From contig CBDDLA010000001.1 in NCBI GenBank assembly GCA_965230485.1, forward strand, positions 682,001 to 746,000: DNA of 64,000 nucleotides. The letters run 5' to 3'. Of the stretch, positions 62,841 to 64,000 are shown one piece after another. Numbering within the stretch: the stretch's first letter is position 1; each line of letters starts with the position of its first letter. The DNA comes from Putridiphycobacter sp965230485 (GTDB taxonomy: Bacteria; Bacteroidota; Bacteroidia; Flavobacteriales_D; Crocinitomicaceae). A model generated the notes under the pieces. It did not search any database and was not told the origin of the DNA. It saw only the letters and a list, made by a program, of their open reading frames with translations. The position numbers were made by a program, and so were the translations under genes.

Positions 62841-64000
62841 ACATTATGAAATTTCTACCAGGTCCGGCAATACCAGAGCTATAAGACCGATAACGTTGAT
62901 CAGTGATATTCTCCAGACCTGCATTAACCGTGAATTGATCATTAATCGTATACATGGCTTTAAAGTTAATTGTATACCATGCCGGAGCGTATGGGTTGCC
63001 GTTTTCATCTGCAGCATATAAATATGGTTTGTCAATTTCACTGATTGGCATCTCCTCAAAGCTTCTTTCTCCAACATAAATGGCATTTAAATCGAGTAAT
63101 AATTTCCCTGATTTGTAAATCAACTTCGTGGATCCAAATGCCGGTGCGGCATGTCTGGCTGGTGAAAGTACTCCTTCATTTGTTTCTTCCTCTCCTTTTT
63201 GATAATTAATTTTAGAAACTATGGAAAATCCTGCACCTAATCTTAAATCAAAACCAGCTTGAACACCATAAATATTTGAAGCAGCCGCATTTTGAATGGC
63301 TTGCACCTGACTTAATTCTCCTGCATAAACAATGCTATCCAAACCATTTAGGGTAAAATCTCTTCTCACCATAGCGTTATTCAATAACGTATAATATGAA
63401 GTGAAATCGACTTTTAATCGGCTTCCAAATACCTTTGCAATACTTAAATCTGCATTATAAGCATACTCCGCTTCTAAATCGTCATTTGGCACAACGACCA
63501 ATCCTGGAGCCGAATCAAATATTTTACCCATATCATCCACGTTAGGGCTTCTAAAACCCGTTGCCAGATTAGCACTCATGGTCCATTTAGGAGTTGGATG
63601 ATATACCGTTCCTAAACTACCGGTTAAAGCGCCATTGCTGGTATTCGTTTCCGTGAACGGCAATGGATAAAATTCTGTATTAAATTCAGCATTTAAAGCA
63701 TATTGATTATAGCGGATTCCACCCTGAAAAAGTAATTTTTCGTTGGCTTTGTATTGGTTGGTAATATAAGCGGCATAAGACGACCAATTGGCCAAGGGGT
63801 ATCTTGGAGAAGCTGCACTATTTAAACTGGTTAAAATATCTGTATCAAAAGCAGTTGAATTCACGGCGTTAAATACCACTTCAATACCATAAAATAGTTC
63901 ATTGCGGATCCCAGCTGATTTTTCAAAATCAAAATTGGCAGAATAAGCATTGACCCGTTCAATTCTACTTTCACGGTTACTCGCATTGAAATCTCTAGAA
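62821..64000 (-). CDS. TonB-dependent outer-membrane receptor (3' part, runs off right edge)
   Basis: The frame is open to the right edge (SRDFNASNRESRIERVNAYSANFDFEK at the far end), so the N-terminal plug lies outside. What is seen is the C-terminal beta-barrel: NLATGFRSPNVDDMGKIFD is the typical barrel signature, and the end is YTINDQFTVNAGLENITDQRYRSYSSGIAGPGRNFIMSLKANF with a last Phe. Such receptors import iron complexes, cobalamin or sugars using TonB energy; the substrate is unknown. An internal GTG at 63879 is not the real start. Confidence 0.93.
   Translation of the reverse strand, partial: SRDFNASNRESRIERVNAYSANFDFEKSAGIRNELFYGIEVVFNAVNSTAFDTDILTSLNSAASPRYPLANWSSYAAYITNQYKANEKLLFQGGIRYNQYALNAEFNTEFYPLPFTETNTSNGALTGSLGTVYHPTPKWTMSANLATGFRSPNVDDMGKIFDSAPGLVVVPNDDLEAEYAYNADLSIAKVFGSRLKVDFTSYYTLLNNAMVRRDFTLNGLDSIVYAGELSQVQAIQNAAASNIYGVQAGFDLRLGAGFSIVSKINYQKGEEETNEGVLSPARHAAPAFGSTKLIYKSGKLLLDLNAIYVGERSFEEMPISEIDKPYLYAADENGNPYAPAWYTINFKAMYTINDQFTVNAGLENITDQRYRSYSSGIAGPGRNFIMSLKANF

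Noticed and set aside
1..64000. tRNA, rRNA, riboswitch and phage genes
   Set aside because: By eye I saw no cloverleaf, rRNA core or known riboswitch pattern and no integrase, capsid or terminase proteins; a covariance-model scan would be needed to exclude small RNAs.

Overview
The window is an AT-rich, gene-dense stretch of a chromosome from a member of the Bacteroidota, most likely Flavobacteriales (Crocinitomicaceae-like). Pointers are promoter -7 boxes of the TAnnTTTG type, few clear Shine-Dalgarno sequences, signal peptides ending in -AQ or -GQ, a type IX secretion (T9SS) type A sorting domain, a TonB-dependent receptor, and typical families (DUF5686, DUF4924, DUF2795, WG repeats, ECF42/DGPF pair, rpmF-fabH-accB-accC cluster). 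No rRNA, tRNA, CRISPR array, prophage or intact insertion sequence was seen.

Layout. 1-8.8 kb: end of a MATE exporter, a secreted protein, an AlkD-like protein, a LytS/LytT-type two-component pair, a GNAT enzyme, an NAD(P)HX repair gene cut by an in-frame TAG, and a VOC protein. 8.8-17.4 kb: an outer-membrane barrel protein, a lipoprotein, then an accessory-looking group (Crp/Fnr regulator, DUF2834 membrane protein, Hint-domain secreted protein, AlkC-like protein), an EF-hand protein, small membrane proteins, and a TetR/SDR pair with matching operators. 17.5-24.8 kb: clpB, an SPFH lipoprotein, a HEAT-like protein, parE and a YfiR-like membrane protein. 24.8-31.2 kb, mostly minus strand: a lipoprotein, a 1082-aa WG-repeat protein, lpd, a DUF2795 protein and a cobalamin adenosyltransferase. 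31.3-37.5 kb: gcvT-trkA-trkH, then recQ. 37.5-40.1 kb: an accessory pocket with a palindrome-fronted small gene, a DUF6544/6920-type protein and a decayed squalene-cyclase-fold gene. 40.1-50.4 kb: DUF5686 protein, quinone oxidoreductase, ECF42 sigma factor plus DGPF protein, a T9SS LamG protein and a CotH-type lipoprotein. 50.5-58 kb: PBP1A, scoA-scoB, and the yceD-rpmF-fabH-accB-accC block. 58-64 kb: peptide-binding lipoprotein, SiaC-type DUF1987 protein with a sigma-54-like promoter, OmpH/Skp-like protein, DUF4924, an LpxL-type acyltransferase, and the 3' part of a TonB receptor.

Most of the window is ordinary core and envelope biology. The strongest leads beyond routine annotation are: a perfect FNR-type palindrome (TTGAC-N4-GTCAA) between a Crp/Fnr gene with an FNR-like recognition helix and DUF2834; a secreted Hint-domain protein fused to a carboxypeptidase-regulatory-like region; a set of TetR operators of the form TGGAAC-N4-GTTCCA; an in-frame stop in the NAD(P)HX repair gene; the accessory pocket after recQ; and a sigma-54 promoter in front of the DUF1987 gene. 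I did not find a clearly new multi-gene system.
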